A stretch of 64,000 nt of DNA from Burkholderiaceae bacterium 16. Its GTDB lineage: Bacteria > Pseudomonadota > Gammaproteobacteria > Burkholderiales > Burkholderiaceae. Location of the stretch: positions 56,047-120,046 of the forward strand of contig JYOD01000100.1 of assembly GCA_000955785.1 (NCBI GenBank), written 5' to 3'. The translations under genes were made by a program, and so were the position numbers. A model generated the notes under the pieces. That model was not told the origin of the DNA. It ran no database searches and saw nothing but the letters and a program-made list of their open reading frames with translations. Below, piece by piece: positions 34,150 through 43,030 of the stretch (positions within the stretch are counted from its first letter, which is position 1; each line of letters begins with the position of its first letter).

Positions 34150-35249
34150 GTGGCGCGCGCGGCAGCCGGCACGTCCGTAGCGATGTTCGCGGACCGGGCC
34201 GCGAGCCCTATATTGTAATTGAGACGAACCAATAGCAGCAGCAAGAGCGCCGCGCCGCCGTTATGCGCCACCGCGGCGCCCAGTGGCCAGTCGAACACGA
34301 TGTTCGAAAGGCCGGTAGCCAGTTGCAGCGCGAGCACGCCCAGCAGCCAGCCGGCGCTGTGGGCGAGGCCGCCAAAGCGGCGCGCCCGCAGGCCGAACCA
34401 GGCCAGGAAAGCCAGCACGACGAAGGCAAAACCACGATGTACCCAGTGGATCGCCACCAGGGCCGAGTGTGGAATGTAGTCGCCGTCGGCGGTCATGCCG
34501 AGCTGGCGCCACAGGGTGAAGCCGTGGCGGAAGTCCATGTCCGGCACCAGTTGGCCGTTACACAGCGGAAAGTCGGTGCAGGCCAGCACCGCGTAATTGG
34601 TGCTCACCCAGCCGCCCAGGAAGATCTGGATGACCAGCAGGGCCAGCGCAATGCGTGCCGGCCAGCGCAGCGCTCCCGCTTGCGGCGCAATCGTCAGCGG
34701 CGGGTCGCTGCGCGAACCCAGCCAGATCAATGCCGCGAGCAGGCCCATGCCCAACATCAGATGCGTGACCACGATGATGGGCTGAAGCTTGAGCGTCACC
34801 GTAAAGGCGCCAAACGCGCCCTGCACGCACACTAGCAGCAGCACGCTGGTGGCGAACCAGGGCGACTGCCTGAGTTCGCGCCGCTTGACCCAGGCCAGCA
34901 CCATCAGTGTGATGATCAGCACGCCGACCGCCATGGCGAAGTAGCGGTGGATCATCTCGATCCACGCCTTGGTGATGGTCACGGGTCCGCTGGGCAAGGC
35001 GGTTTCGGCCGCACGAATATGCTCCTGCGCGGCATGCGGATTGGAGTGGCCGTAGCAGCCCGGCCAGTCCGGGCAGCCAAGGCCGGAATCGGTCAGCCGC
35101 GTGAAACTGCCGAACATGATCAGGTCCAGCGTCAGGAAGGCGGTGATCCACACCAGCTTGCGGTACTTGTTGCGATCCCCTTTGACCAGCACGTAGCTGA
35201 GCGGGAACAGCGCGATCAGGACGCCGATGATGGCGAGTTGGAGCAGCAT
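34146..35249 (-). CDS. ctaA: Heme A synthase
   Basis: 367 residues with eight predicted membrane helices. Heme-ligand histidines lie in WIEMIHRYFAM, VVTHLMLGMG, AIHWVHRGFAF and VAHNGGAALLL. The loop cysteines occur in GLGCPDWPGCYGH and the second pair in ACTDFPLCNG. It oxidises the methyl group of heme O to the formyl group of heme A for the oxidase. It sits between the SCO-like protein gene and ctaB. Confidence 0.95.
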   Translation of the reverse strand: MLLQLAIIGVLIALFPLSYVLVKGDRNKYRKLVWITAFLTLDLIMFGSFTRLTDSGLGCPDWPGCYGHSNPHAAQEHIRAAETALPSGPVTITKAWIEMIHRYFAMAVGVLIITLMVLAWVKRRELRQSPWFATSVLLLVCVQGAFGAFTVTLKLQPIIVVTHLMLGMGLLAALIWLGSRSDPPLTIAPQAGALRWPARIALALLVIQIFLGGWVSTNYAVLACTDFPLCNGQLVPDMDFRHGFTLWRQLGMTADGDYIPHSALVAIHWVHRGFAFVVLAFLAWFGLRARRFGGLAHSAGWLLGVLALQLATGLSNIVFDWPLGAAVAHNGGAALLLLLLVRLNYNIGLAARSANIATDVPAAARAT

Positions 35250-35256
35250 GCGCGCC

Positions 35257-35913
35257 TCACCCGATGCGAGAGTACTTGAGCAGCTTCTTCAGGTCGGAAC
35301 TCATTTTCTTGGGGTCCGGATCCCTGGGGAAGCGCATCATCAGGTTGCCCAGCGGATCGACCAGGAATAGCGTGTCCTCGATCCGCCCACCCTGGTCGGC
35401 CGGCAACCATTGCTGCATGGTTTCGCGATTGGCGCGCAGGAAGCGCACACCGGCATAGGGCTCGTTGTAGGCGGCCGACAGGCGCGGATCGATCGGGCCA
35501 TCGTCGCTGATCAGCCATACCGGCACGATGCGCTCGCGGTCCTGTCCCTGCCCCGCACGGATCTGGCGGATGGTGAACAGCTTCTTGGCACAAGCCTCGT
35601 CACAGGCGGCGCCATCGGCCGTGATCAGCAGCCACTTGCCCTTGAAGCTATCCAGCGGCACGGTCTCAGCCCGCTCGTTGCCGATCTGCATCGCCGGCAT
35701 CGGGCGCTGCGGCTCGACCAGCGTGCCGTAGTTGGTGGCGCCGCCCGCCGGCTTGAACACGTAATAAGTGAGGTAAGAGGCAATCACGGGCGAAGCGCAC
35801 ACCAGCAGCAGCAACAGCATCTGGATGCGCCCGCGGCGGGTGCGGGCGTCGATGCGCGAATCTTGCGGCGCGACGCGGGCGGCCTGGGCGGAAGCGGGAT
35901 CTGGCTGTTGCAT
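35257..35913 (-). CDS. Membrane-anchored SCO/thioredoxin-like protein of the cox cluster
   Basis: 218 residues. One N-terminal membrane segment (about 31-52, MLLLLLVCASPVIASYLTYY) is followed by a periplasmic domain of thioredoxin-like pattern: LDSFKGKWLLITADGAACD, then DEACAKKLFTIRQIR, then DTLFLVDPLGNLMMRFP. A C-x3-C pair (CDEAC) is in the position of the SCO copper site, but I see no equivalent of the SCO histidine. It lies between SURF1 and ctaA, 7 bp from ctaA, so a part in oxidase assembly is likely. The exact function is not established. Confidence 0.75.
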   Translation of the reverse strand: MQQPDPASAQAARVAPQDSRIDARTRRGRIQMLLLLLVCASPVIASYLTYYVFKPAGGATNYGTLVEPQRPMPAMQIGNERAETVPLDSFKGKWLLITADGAACDEACAKKLFTIRQIRAGQGQDRERIVPVWLISDDGPIDPRLSAAYNEPYAGVRFLRANRETMQQWLPADQGGRIEDTLFLVDPLGNLMMRFPRDPDPKKMSSDLKKLLKYSRIG

Positions 35914-36046
35914 AGTGTTTCGTCTGTCTGTCGTTAGAGGCGGCTGCGGTCATCTGACCGCCCCGTCCCGCTGTGGTTCGCTGGTTGTTGCGCCGGCAAT
36001 CCTGTCGCGTGCGGGCAAGCGCCGGCTGCCGTCGTAACCATGTCTC

Positions 36047-36784
36047 TCAAGCCGCCATGCGGGCGGCGCGCCGCCAACTCAACGCCACCAGCAGCACCAT
36101 CGTCAGCGCGGCCAGGCCGAACCACTGGAAGGCATAGCCATAGTGGCGATCGGCACCGGTATCCGCCGGCGCCCAGTCGCGCGCCAGCCCGTCGCCGCTA
36201 TCGGTGCGCTGCTGCAGCACGAAGGGCTGCAGCGGCACGCCAAGCTCTTTCGCGAATGCGGCAAGATCCACATTCTGTCGGATCTTCTGCCCGGCCTCCG
36301 CGCTGGCGCCCTGGCCAAGGCTGAAGACCTTGGGAACCGCGGCCAGCGCGGTGCCATCGAGTTCCATGTCGCCCTCGGCGGTCGGGAATGGCGCGATGCG
36401 CGTACGGTCCTGCGCATCGCGCGGCAGCCAGCCACGCAGCACCAGCACCGCTGGCGCGCCGGGATCGTTCGCCACGACGCGCAGCGGCGTCAGCACCATG
36501 AATCCGGCACGGCTGTCGGTGCCGTTGCCATGTGGGCGATTGTCCAGCAAAACGGTATGCGCCGCATCGAAGCGGCCGCGCACGTGCACCCGGCGCTCCG
36601 CCCCTTCGACCAGGGCACTGCCCACCACCAGGGGCGGCTGCGCAGCCAGCGCCTCCAGCCGCGCGGCCCGCGCCAGCTTCTCATGGGCGCGGTTAAGCTG
36701 CCAGTTGCCGAGCGCACAAGTGACGGCAATGACCACCAGCGCGGCGATGGTGGGCACCGGGCTCAGCGCGCGCCAAAGCTTCAC
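36047..36784 (-). CDS. SURF1 family cytochrome oxidase assembly protein
   Basis: 245 residues from a GTG behind GGGAG, giving VKLWRALSPVPTIAALV; an ATG at 36832 would add 16. Two membrane helices (about 8-28 and near the C terminus) enclose a periplasmic domain. Typical SURF1 residues are GNWQLNRAHEK, VHVRGRFDAAHTVLLDNR, RGWLPRD and HYGYAFQWFGLA. SURF1 helps insert heme A into oxidase subunit I. It heads the SURF1/SCO-like/ctaA/ctaB/SCO transcript. Confidence 0.9.
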   Translation of the reverse strand: MKLWRALSPVPTIAALVVIAVTCALGNWQLNRAHEKLARAARLEALAAQPPLVVGSALVEGAERRVHVRGRFDAAHTVLLDNRPHGNGTDSRAGFMVLTPLRVVANDPGAPAVLVLRGWLPRDAQDRTRIAPFPTAEGDMELDGTALAAVPKVFSLGQGASAEAGQKIRQNVDLAAFAKELGVPLQPFVLQQRTDSGDGLARDWAPADTGADRHYGYAFQWFGLAALTMVLLVALSWRRAARMAA

Positions 36785-36868
36785 GGGCGGCTCCCGAGTG
36801 CTTCCTTGAGGGCGGCGATGCGATAATGGCACATTACCTCTAGCCGACCCCGCACTTGCGGGCCCTCC

Positions 36869-37078
36869 ATGCGCATTGTCATCATCATCGCGTTCATCCT
36901 CATCATCGGCAGCCTGGCCTCGGCCCTATTCTTCATGATGCGCGACCGCGGCAAGACGCCAAACATGATGCGCTCTCTGATGTTCCGGGTCGGCTTTTCC
37001 GTGGCGCTGTTCGTCTTCATCCTGTTCTCTCACTGGATGGGCTGGATACAGAGCACGGGCATCCGCATGGGGCCTTGA
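36869..37078 (+). CDS. Twin transmembrane protein (DUF2909 type)
   Basis: 69 residues, two membrane helices (about 2-24 and 44-64) joined by a short basic loop with DRGKTPNMMRSLMFR. This family is regularly found inside cytochrome oxidase clusters of betaproteobacteria, with unknown role. Here it is on the plus strand while all other cluster genes are on the minus strand. It is followed by a tight hairpin (37080-37105, CCTGTCGCGCC/GGCGCGACAGG, no T run) and then by a bidirectional terminator. Confidence 0.8.
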   Translation: MRIVIIIAFILIIGSLASALFFMMRDRGKTPNMMRSLMFRVGFSVALFVFILFSHWMGWIQSTGIRMGP

Positions 37079-37124
37079 ACCTGTCGCGCCTGCCGGCGCG
37101 ACAGGCTACACGCGTTCGAACTAC

Positions 37125-37171
37125 AAAAAACAAGCGCCGCAGTGGCTAAACTCCTGCGGCGCTTGTTTTTT
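37125..37171. terminator. Bidirectional terminator between ctaE and the DUF2909 gene
   Basis: 18-bp perfect stem from AAAAAACAAGCGCCGCAG (37125-37142) to CTGCGGCGCTTG followed by T6, with an 11-nt loop. It splits the cox cluster into separate transcripts. Confidence 0.95.
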
Positions 37172-37245
37172 GTTGTTCTTCGCCGGGAGGAGATCTCTCC
37201 CGGCGATTCCGCCGGCATCGCCGGCAGGCACTGCAGTCGGGTGCC

Positions 37246-38106
37246 TTACAGCCAGTACACCACGATGTAGAGGAACAGCCACACCACGTCGACGAAGTGC
37301 CAGTACCAGGCCGCGCCTTCGAAGGCGAAGTGATGATCGGGGGTGAAATGCCCCTTCAGCACGCGCACCAGCACCACCGTCAGCATGATCGCGCCCATGG
37401 TCACGTGGAAGCCGTGGAAGCCGGTCAGCAGGAAGAAGGTGGAGCCGTAGATGCCCGAGGTCAGCTTGAGGTTCAGTTCCGTGTACGCATGGTGGTACTC
37501 GTACACCTGGAAGCACATGAAGACCGCGCCCAGCAAAATGGTGAGCACCAGGCCCTGGATCAGCTGGCTGCGCTTGTTGGCCAGCAGCGCATGGTGCGCC
37601 CAGGTCAGCGTCACGCCGGACATCAGCAGCAGCGCCGTGTTGATCGTCGGGATCGGCCACGGGCCCATGGTCTGGAAGGACTCGACGACCCCGGCCGGGC
37701 CGAAGTTAGGCCATACGGCGGAAAAGTCGGGCCACAGGATCTTGTTGTTCAGGTCGCCCAGCCACGGCATGGCGATGTTGCGGGCATAGAACAGCGCGCC
37801 GAAGAACGCTGCGAAGAACATCACTTCGGAGAAGATGAACCAGCCCATCGACCAGCGGAATGACAGGTCGATGTTCTTGCCGTACTTGCCGGTCTCGGAC
37901 TCGCTGATCGCGTCGCCGAACCAGCTCTTGAGCACGAACAGGAACCACACCAGGCCCAGGATGCAGACATACGGCCCCCAGCTCTGCCCGTTTACCCAAC
38001 CAGCAGCACCCCCAGCCGTCAGCAACAAGCCAAAGCTTGCCGTGATCGGATGGCGCGAGGGGCCCGGTACGAAGTAGTACGGAGCGTTTGCGCGATTCGC
38101 ACTCAT
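37246..38106 (-). CDS. ctaE: Cytochrome c oxidase subunit III
   Basis: 286 residues, seven predicted helices. Subunit III signatures are YFVPGPSRHPITASFGL, SEVMFFAAFFGALFYAR, QVYEYHHAY and the final FEGAAWYWHFVDVVWLFLY. It stabilises the oxidase and supports proton uptake. It is the last gene of the ctaC-ctaD-ctaG-ctaE transcript and ends at a strong terminator. Confidence 0.96.
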   Translation of the reverse strand: MSANRANAPYYFVPGPSRHPITASFGLLLTAGGAAGWVNGQSWGPYVCILGLVWFLFVLKSWFGDAISESETGKYGKNIDLSFRWSMGWFIFSEVMFFAAFFGALFYARNIAMPWLGDLNNKILWPDFSAVWPNFGPAGVVESFQTMGPWPIPTINTALLLMSGVTLTWAHHALLANKRSQLIQGLVLTILLGAVFMCFQVYEYHHAYTELNLKLTSGIYGSTFFLLTGFHGFHVTMGAIMLTVVLVRVLKGHFTPDHHFAFEGAAWYWHFVDVVWLFLYIVVYWL

Positions 38107-38236
38107 TCTTTTATCTCCAGCTCAGAGTCTTTGATTCAGTAATCGTTATCCGCACATCCGGCCCCGACTGCTGGCCGGCGGCATGCTTTTGCCTGCTTTT
38201 ACTTCTCCCTGCCCGGTCCCGCGCGCGACAGTCTGT

Positions 38237-38449
38237 CTACCCTACCACCACACGCACGACGGTGATCAGCACGCCGATCAGGATGGCTACCCCGATCAGG
38301 CCGGCGATGATCACATGGACCGGGTTGAGCTGTGCCATGTCGCGTTCATGCTCGCTGCCCTTGCGCAGGCCGATAAACGACCAGAACACCGCGCGCAGGG
38401 TCTGCGCAAAAGACAGCTTGCGCTTGACCGCGTCCTTCATCTCATCCAC
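38237..38449 (-). CDS. DUF2970 small membrane protein
   Basis: 70 residues. An amphipathic N-terminal part (KRKLSFAQTLRAVFWSFIGLRKGSEHERD) precedes one membrane helix (VHVIIAGLIGVAILIGVLITVV). DUF2970 proteins lie between cox11 and subunit III in many Burkholderiales and are thought to help oxidase assembly or stability. No catalytic motif. Confidence 0.85.
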   Translation of the reverse strand: MDEMKDAVKRKLSFAQTLRAVFWSFIGLRKGSEHERDMAQLNPVHVIIAGLIGVAILIGVLITVVRVVVG

Positions 38450-38480
38450 GGCTACCCCTTACAACCACTTCACCTGCTAC

Positions 38481-39095
38481 TCAAATGCCCTTGCCCGCTC
38501 CGGCCGGCTGCGCCTCGAGCGGGCCCTGCGGCGCCTGGGCCACCGGCGTCCCGATCTCGAAGAAGGTGTAGGACAGCGTAATGTTCTTCACGTCTTTCGG
38601 CAGGTCCGGATCGATCACGAACACCACCGGCATCTCGCGTGCTTCCTTCGCCTTCAGCGTCTGTTCCTTGAAGCAGAAGCACTCGATCTTCTTGAAATAC
38701 TGCGTGGCCAGCTTGGGCAGGTAGCTCGGGATGGCTTGCGCCGAGATATCGCGCGTCTGCCCGTTCGCCACTTCGTAGACGATAGTGGTCATTTCGCCCG
38801 GGTGCACTTCCATGCTGCTCTTGACCGGACGGAAGGCAAACGGACCGCGCGCGTTGGAATCGAACTCGACCGTGATCGTGCGGGTCTTGTCCACCTGCGT
38901 ATTCTTGACCTGGCCGCCGTACAGATCGCGCGTGGTCACCACGTTCAGGCCGGTGATTTCACAGATCTTCTTGTACAGCGGCACCAACGCATAGCCAAAC
39001 GAGAACATCAACGCCACCACCACCAGCAGACGCAGCAGCATCCCACGGTTGAACTTCTTGTCGGTGGCATCGTTTGACTGCTGGTTCACGCTCAT
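38481..39095 (-). CDS. ctaG: Cytochrome c oxidase assembly protein CtaG (Cox11)
   Basis: 204 residues, one N-terminal membrane helix (about 19-40) and a periplasmic immunoglobulin-like domain. The copper motif CFCF is present in KKIECFCFKEQTL, and VPLYKKICEITGLN is the typical post-helix sequence. Cox11 inserts copper at the CuB site of subunit I. It follows the small 43-residue gene. Confidence 0.95.
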   Translation of the reverse strand: MSVNQQSNDATDKKFNRGMLLRLLVVVALMFSFGYALVPLYKKICEITGLNVVTTRDLYGGQVKNTQVDKTRTITVEFDSNARGPFAFRPVKSSMEVHPGEMTTIVYEVANGQTRDISAQAIPSYLPKLATQYFKKIECFCFKEQTLKAKEAREMPVVFVIDPDLPKDVKNITLSYTFFEIGTPVAQAPQGPLEAQPAGAGKGI

Positions 39096-39112
39096 CTCAA
39101 TACCCTGCAGCT

Positions 39113-39244
39113 TCAGCCAAGAAGAATCATCTTGGCGAAGAAACCCAAAAAGAAAACCATCACGATGGAGAAAAGGATCAGGCCGAGACGACGATTCGAG
39201 GCCTTGCGGTCTGCCTGCGATGGACTTTTGTTTGGATCCTGCAT
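39113..39244 (-). CDS. Cytochrome oxidase small assembly protein
   Basis: 43 residues from MQDPNKSPSQADRKAS behind an AAGGTG site; the longer in-frame start is unlikely. A polar N terminus precedes one membrane helix (LGLILFSIVMVFFLGFFAKM). Proteins of this size and pattern are found between ctaD and ctaG in betaproteobacteria. Confidence 0.75.
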   Translation of the reverse strand: MQDPNKSPSQADRKASNRRLGLILFSIVMVFFLGFFAKMILLG

Positions 39245-39304
39245 AACACCTTGCCTGCGTGACGCGGAAGGACGGGCCATGCCCATCCTTCCGCGCATCA
39301 TTGC

Positions 39305-40909
39305 TTACTTGACCTGCGGAGGAACTTCAAAGGTGTGGAACGGGGCCGGCGACGGCACGGTCCATTCCAGGCCCTCGGCGCCATCCCAAGGTTTGTCTCC
39401 GGCCGCCTTGCCGCCACGGTAGGACGGCAGCACGACGAAGAAGAAGAAATACACCTGCATTAGGCCGAAGCCCAGGGCACCAATCGAAGCAATCGCGTTG
39501 AAATCGGCGAACTGCGTCGGGTAGTCGGCATAGCGGCGCGGCATGCCGGCCAGCCCGAGGAAGTGCATCGGGAAGAAGGTGATGTTGAAGAAGATCATCG
39601 AGCCCCAGAAGTGGATCTGGCCGCGGGTTTCGTTGTACATGAAACCACTCCACTTCGGACCCCAGTAGTAGAAGCCCGAGAACATCGCGAACAGCGAGCC
39701 CGCCACCAGCACGTAGTGGAAGTGCGCCACGATGAAGTAGGTGTCCTGCAACTGGATGTCGATCGGGGCAACCGCCGGCATCAGGCCCGTGAAACCACCG
39801 ATGGTGAACACGAAGATGAAGCCGATAGCGAACAGCATCGGGGTCTCGAACGTCATCGAGCCGCGCCACATGGTAGCGATCCAGTTGAAGATCTTCACGG
39901 CCGTCGGCACCGCAATCAGCATGGTGGCGTACATGAAGAACAGCTGGCCGGTCACGGGCATGCCGGTCGTGAACATGTGGTGAGCCCACACGATGAATGA
40001 CAGAATGGCGATCGAGGCGGTCGCGTAGACCATCGAGCTATAGCCGAACAGGCGCTTGCGGGCAAAGGTCGGCACGACGTGCGAGACGATCCCGAAGGCC
40101 GGCAAGATCATGATGTAGACCTCGGGGTGGCCGAAGAACCAGAAGATGTGCTGGTACATCACCGGGTCGCCGCCGCCGGCCGCCGAGAAGAAGCTCGTGC
40201 CGAAGTGACGGTCGGTCAGCACCATGGTGATGGCGCCAGCCAGCACCGGCATCACGGCGATCAGCAGGTAGGCGGTGATCAGCCAGGTCCAGCAGAACAT
40301 CGGCATCTTCATCAGCGTCATGCCGGGGGCGCGCATATTAAGCACCGTGACGATGATGTTGATCGAACCCATGATCGACGAGGCGCCCATGATGTGCATG
40401 GCGAAAATCGCCATGTCCATGCCGGGGCCCATCTGCACCGACAGCGGCGCGTACAGGGTCCAGCCGGCGGCGGTGGCGCCGCCCGGTGCGAAGAACGACA
40501 GCACCAGCAGCAGGGCCGCCGGGGGCATCAGCCAGAAGCTGAAGTTGTTCATCCGCGCGAAGGCCATGTCGGATGCACCGATCTGCAGCGGGATCATCCA
40601 GTTGGCGAAGCCGACGAAGGCCGGCATGATCGCGCCGAACACCATGATCAGGCCGTGCATGGTGGTGAACTGGTTGAACAGTTCCGGGCGGAAGAACTGC
40701 AGGCCCGGCTCGAACAGTTCGAGACGGATCAGCAGTGCCAGCGCGCCGCCAGACAACAGCATGGTGAACGAGAACAGCAGGTACAGCGTACCGATGTCCT
40801 TGTGGTTGGTGGCGAACAGCCAGCGGCGCCAGCCGTGCGGATGATCGTGGTGCTCATCGTGGGCGTGGTCGTGCGGGTGGGCGAGCGCGTCCGGGGTAGC
40901 AGTACTCAT
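39305..40909 (-). CDS. ctaD: Cytochrome c oxidase subunit I
   Basis: 534 residues, twelve predicted helices. Heme and copper ligands are in TMHGLIMVFG (heme a His), HPEVYIMILP (CuB His and cross-linked Tyr), VWAHHMFTTG (two CuB His) and AHFHYVLVAGS (heme a3 and heme a His). The K-channel Tyr and the Glu-containing region of A-type oxidases appear present. The N terminus has a His/Asp-rich tail (about residues 10-27). Catalytic subunit of an aa3-type oxidase. Confidence 0.97.
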   Translation of the reverse strand: MSTATPDALAHPHDHAHDEHHDHPHGWRRWLFATNHKDIGTLYLLFSFTMLLSGGALALLIRLELFEPGLQFFRPELFNQFTTMHGLIMVFGAIMPAFVGFANWMIPLQIGASDMAFARMNNFSFWLMPPAALLLVLSFFAPGGATAAGWTLYAPLSVQMGPGMDMAIFAMHIMGASSIMGSINIIVTVLNMRAPGMTLMKMPMFCWTWLITAYLLIAVMPVLAGAITMVLTDRHFGTSFFSAAGGGDPVMYQHIFWFFGHPEVYIMILPAFGIVSHVVPTFARKRLFGYSSMVYATASIAILSFIVWAHHMFTTGMPVTGQLFFMYATMLIAVPTAVKIFNWIATMWRGSMTFETPMLFAIGFIFVFTIGGFTGLMPAVAPIDIQLQDTYFIVAHFHYVLVAGSLFAMFSGFYYWGPKWSGFMYNETRGQIHFWGSMIFFNITFFPMHFLGLAGMPRRYADYPTQFADFNAIASIGALGFGLMQVYFFFFVVLPSYRGGKAAGDKPWDGAEGLEWTVPSPAPFHTFEVPPQVK

Positions 40910-40932
40910 CGCGAAAACTCCTGAAATCCTGT

Positions 40933-42198
40933 TCAGCCTGCCGCGCGGTCACCCGCGGCGCTTGCCTGCTTGGCAGCGGGCTTGTCTTCCGTCTTCGGTG
41001 CAGCGTCACCGCCGCTGGCGCCGGGTGCGCCACCGCCTTCGCGGAACTTGCCGGCACGGGCGTTCACGAAATCGCTCGGTTGAATCACTTCGCCAGTCTT
41101 GTTACCCCAGCTGTTGCGGGTGTAGGTCATGACGGCAGCGAGTTCGGTATCGGAGAGGTGCTTCCAGACCGGCATGGCACCCTTGCCTTCCAGCAGGATG
41201 TGCATCTGGCCAGCATCGGGACCGTTGACGACCTTGGAGCCGTCCAGGGCCGGGAACGCGCCGCCGCCCTTGCCGTTCGGCTGGTGGCAGACCGCGCAGT
41301 TGGCGGTGTAGACCTTCTCGCCACGGGCCTTGAGTTCTTCCAGGGTCCAGGTCTTGTTGGGGTCGTCGGCCTTGGCGGCGAGTTCCTTCTTCTTGCCGTC
41401 AACCCACTTGGCGTAGTCGGCGTCCGAAACCACGCGCACGACGATGGGCATGAAGGCGTGTTCCTTGCCGCACAGCTCGGCGCACTGGCCACGGTACACG
41501 CCAACCTTCTCGGCCTTGAACCAGGTGTCGCGCACGAAGCCGGGGATCGCATCCTGCTTGACACCGAAGGCCGGGATCATCCAGGCATGGATGACGTCAT
41601 TGGCCGTCAGCACCATGCGGACTTTCTTGTTCACGGGCACCACCATCTCGTTGTCCACCTCCATCAGGTAGGTGTTCGACTTGGGGGCCTCGTTGTTGAT
41701 CTGTTCGCGCGGGGTGGTCAGGGTGGACACGAAGGAGATGCCTTCGCCGTCGCCCTTCAGGTAGTCGTAGCCCCACTTCCACTGGTAGCCAGTGGCCTTG
41801 ATGGTGATGTCGGCATTGGTGGTGTCCTTCATCGCCACGACCGTCTTGGTGGCGGGCAGGGCCATGCCGATGACGATCAGGAACGGGATGATGGTCCAGA
41901 TCACCTCGACGGTGATGCTTTCGTGGAAGGAAGCCGACTTCGCGCCCTTGGACTTGCGGTGCGTGAACACGGAGTAGAACATCACCGCGAAAACGCCGAT
42001 GAAGATCACGGTGCACATGATCAGCATCATCCAGTTCAGCCAGTGAATCTGCTCGGCGATCTTGGTGACCGGCTCGGTCAGATTGAGCTGACGCACTGCG
42101 GGGCCGCCTGGCATGTCTTCCACTGCCAGGGCTGCATGACTAGTGAGCAGGGACGCGCCCACCAGACACGCTGCGGATGCCTTCTTCCACATTTTCAT
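40933..42198 (-). CDS. ctaC: Cytochrome c oxidase subunit II with fused cytochrome c domain
   Basis: 421 residues. A signal peptide (cut near residue 25) and two membrane helices (about 54-78 and 96-116) precede the CuA cupredoxin domain with ligands His204, Cys239, Glu241, Cys243, His247 and Met250. A C-terminal cytochrome c domain follows with heme motif CAVCH (301-305) and axial Met342. The last 50 residues are a low-complexity Ala/Gly/Lys tail. The fused domain marks a caa3-like oxidase that accepts electrons from cytochrome c and passes them to CuA. Confidence 0.96.
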   Translation of the reverse strand: MKMWKKASAACLVGASLLTSHAALAVEDMPGGPAVRQLNLTEPVTKIAEQIHWLNWMMLIMCTVIFIGVFAVMFYSVFTHRKSKGAKSASFHESITVEVIWTIIPFLIVIGMALPATKTVVAMKDTTNADITIKATGYQWKWGYDYLKGDGEGISFVSTLTTPREQINNEAPKSNTYLMEVDNEMVVPVNKKVRMVLTANDVIHAWMIPAFGVKQDAIPGFVRDTWFKAEKVGVYRGQCAELCGKEHAFMPIVVRVVSDADYAKWVDGKKKELAAKADDPNKTWTLEELKARGEKVYTANCAVCHQPNGKGGGAFPALDGSKVVNGPDAGQMHILLEGKGAMPVWKHLSDTELAAVMTYTRNSWGNKTGEVIQPSDFVNARAGKFREGGGAPGASGGDAAPKTEDKPAAKQASAAGDRAAG

Positions 42199-42256
42199 TT
42201 GTTATCTACCCAATTTACAGATTCAAATCTGTCACTCGCGGGGCCCTCGCTGCCTC

Positions 42257-42766
42257 TCAGAGATAACGCAAAGCCGATACGAGTTCCTGCGCGAACTTTC
42301 GCCGCTTGTACGGGTCCAGAAAACACCCCACCCGCACAACGCTCCCGCCCGAGCGCAGCAACACCAGCGCTCGTAATGATTCATCCAGCTCGACCCGCAC
42401 CCACAGCGGGTTGAACTCATGCCGTGTCAGCTGCCCTGCACTGACCGAAACCACTACCAGCCTGCCGTCGGCCAGGCTGACGCGCTCGTAATCCGACGCG
42501 TGCCGCCCATGCACCAGCAGGGCAATGCCCAGCCCAAGCAGCTCCAACCCGGCAAAGGGAAGGACGAGCCACGACCCTCGCCACGCAAAAAACAAGGCAA
42601 TGGCAAGCGAAACGCTGACGATCGAGAGGTAAAACCAGCCAACCTGGCGTGGAGACAGCGAGCAATTCCGCTTCATCAGCCAGTCTTTGTCCGGCGCGCC
42701 GGATCCGCCGGACCTGCCGTCGGATTCGTCTTGCGCCGTCTGGAATGCGATACCCAAGTCTTGCAT
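42257..42766 (-). CDS. DUF2244 membrane protein
   Basis: 169 residues from MQDLGIAFQT, with an AAGG site; an upstream ATG at 42892 would add 42 residues without obvious support. Two adjacent membrane helices (SIVSVSLAIALFFAWRG and LVLPFAGLELLGLGIALLVH) are followed by a cytoplasmic domain with YERVSLADGRLVV and FLDPYKRRKFAQELVSAL. DUF2244 genes often lie beside the cox cluster; function unknown. Confidence 0.78.
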   Translation of the reverse strand: MQDLGIAFQTAQDESDGRSGGSGAPDKDWLMKRNCSLSPRQVGWFYLSIVSVSLAIALFFAWRGSWLVLPFAGLELLGLGIALLVHGRHASDYERVSLADGRLVVVSVSAGQLTRHEFNPLWVRVELDESLRALVLLRSGGSVVRVGCFLDPYKRRKFAQELVSALRYL

Positions 42767-43030
42767 CGCCAACCTTGCATCGCCAACCGCTGTGACCGGA
42801 TGCACGCCTGGACGATTGCGCCTGGGACGCACCATCGGGGTGCGATTTCGGGCAAATAGTGCCAGGGAGACCACTGCGACAAACTGGCGCATTATAGGGC
42901 GCTTCGCCTACACGGACAAGGCCGCTACTTGACCAACGGGCTAGCGCGCGACAAGTTTTTGTGCTTCAGCGCGGTGCGTGCGAAAGCCTGCTTGACTGCG
43001 CGAGCGATGCATGCAAGGGCGCCGGCCACG

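Noticed and set aside
37080..37105. Tight GC hairpin after the DUF2909 gene as a second terminator
   Set aside because: No T run follows; the real terminator is the 18-bp stem at 37125-37171.
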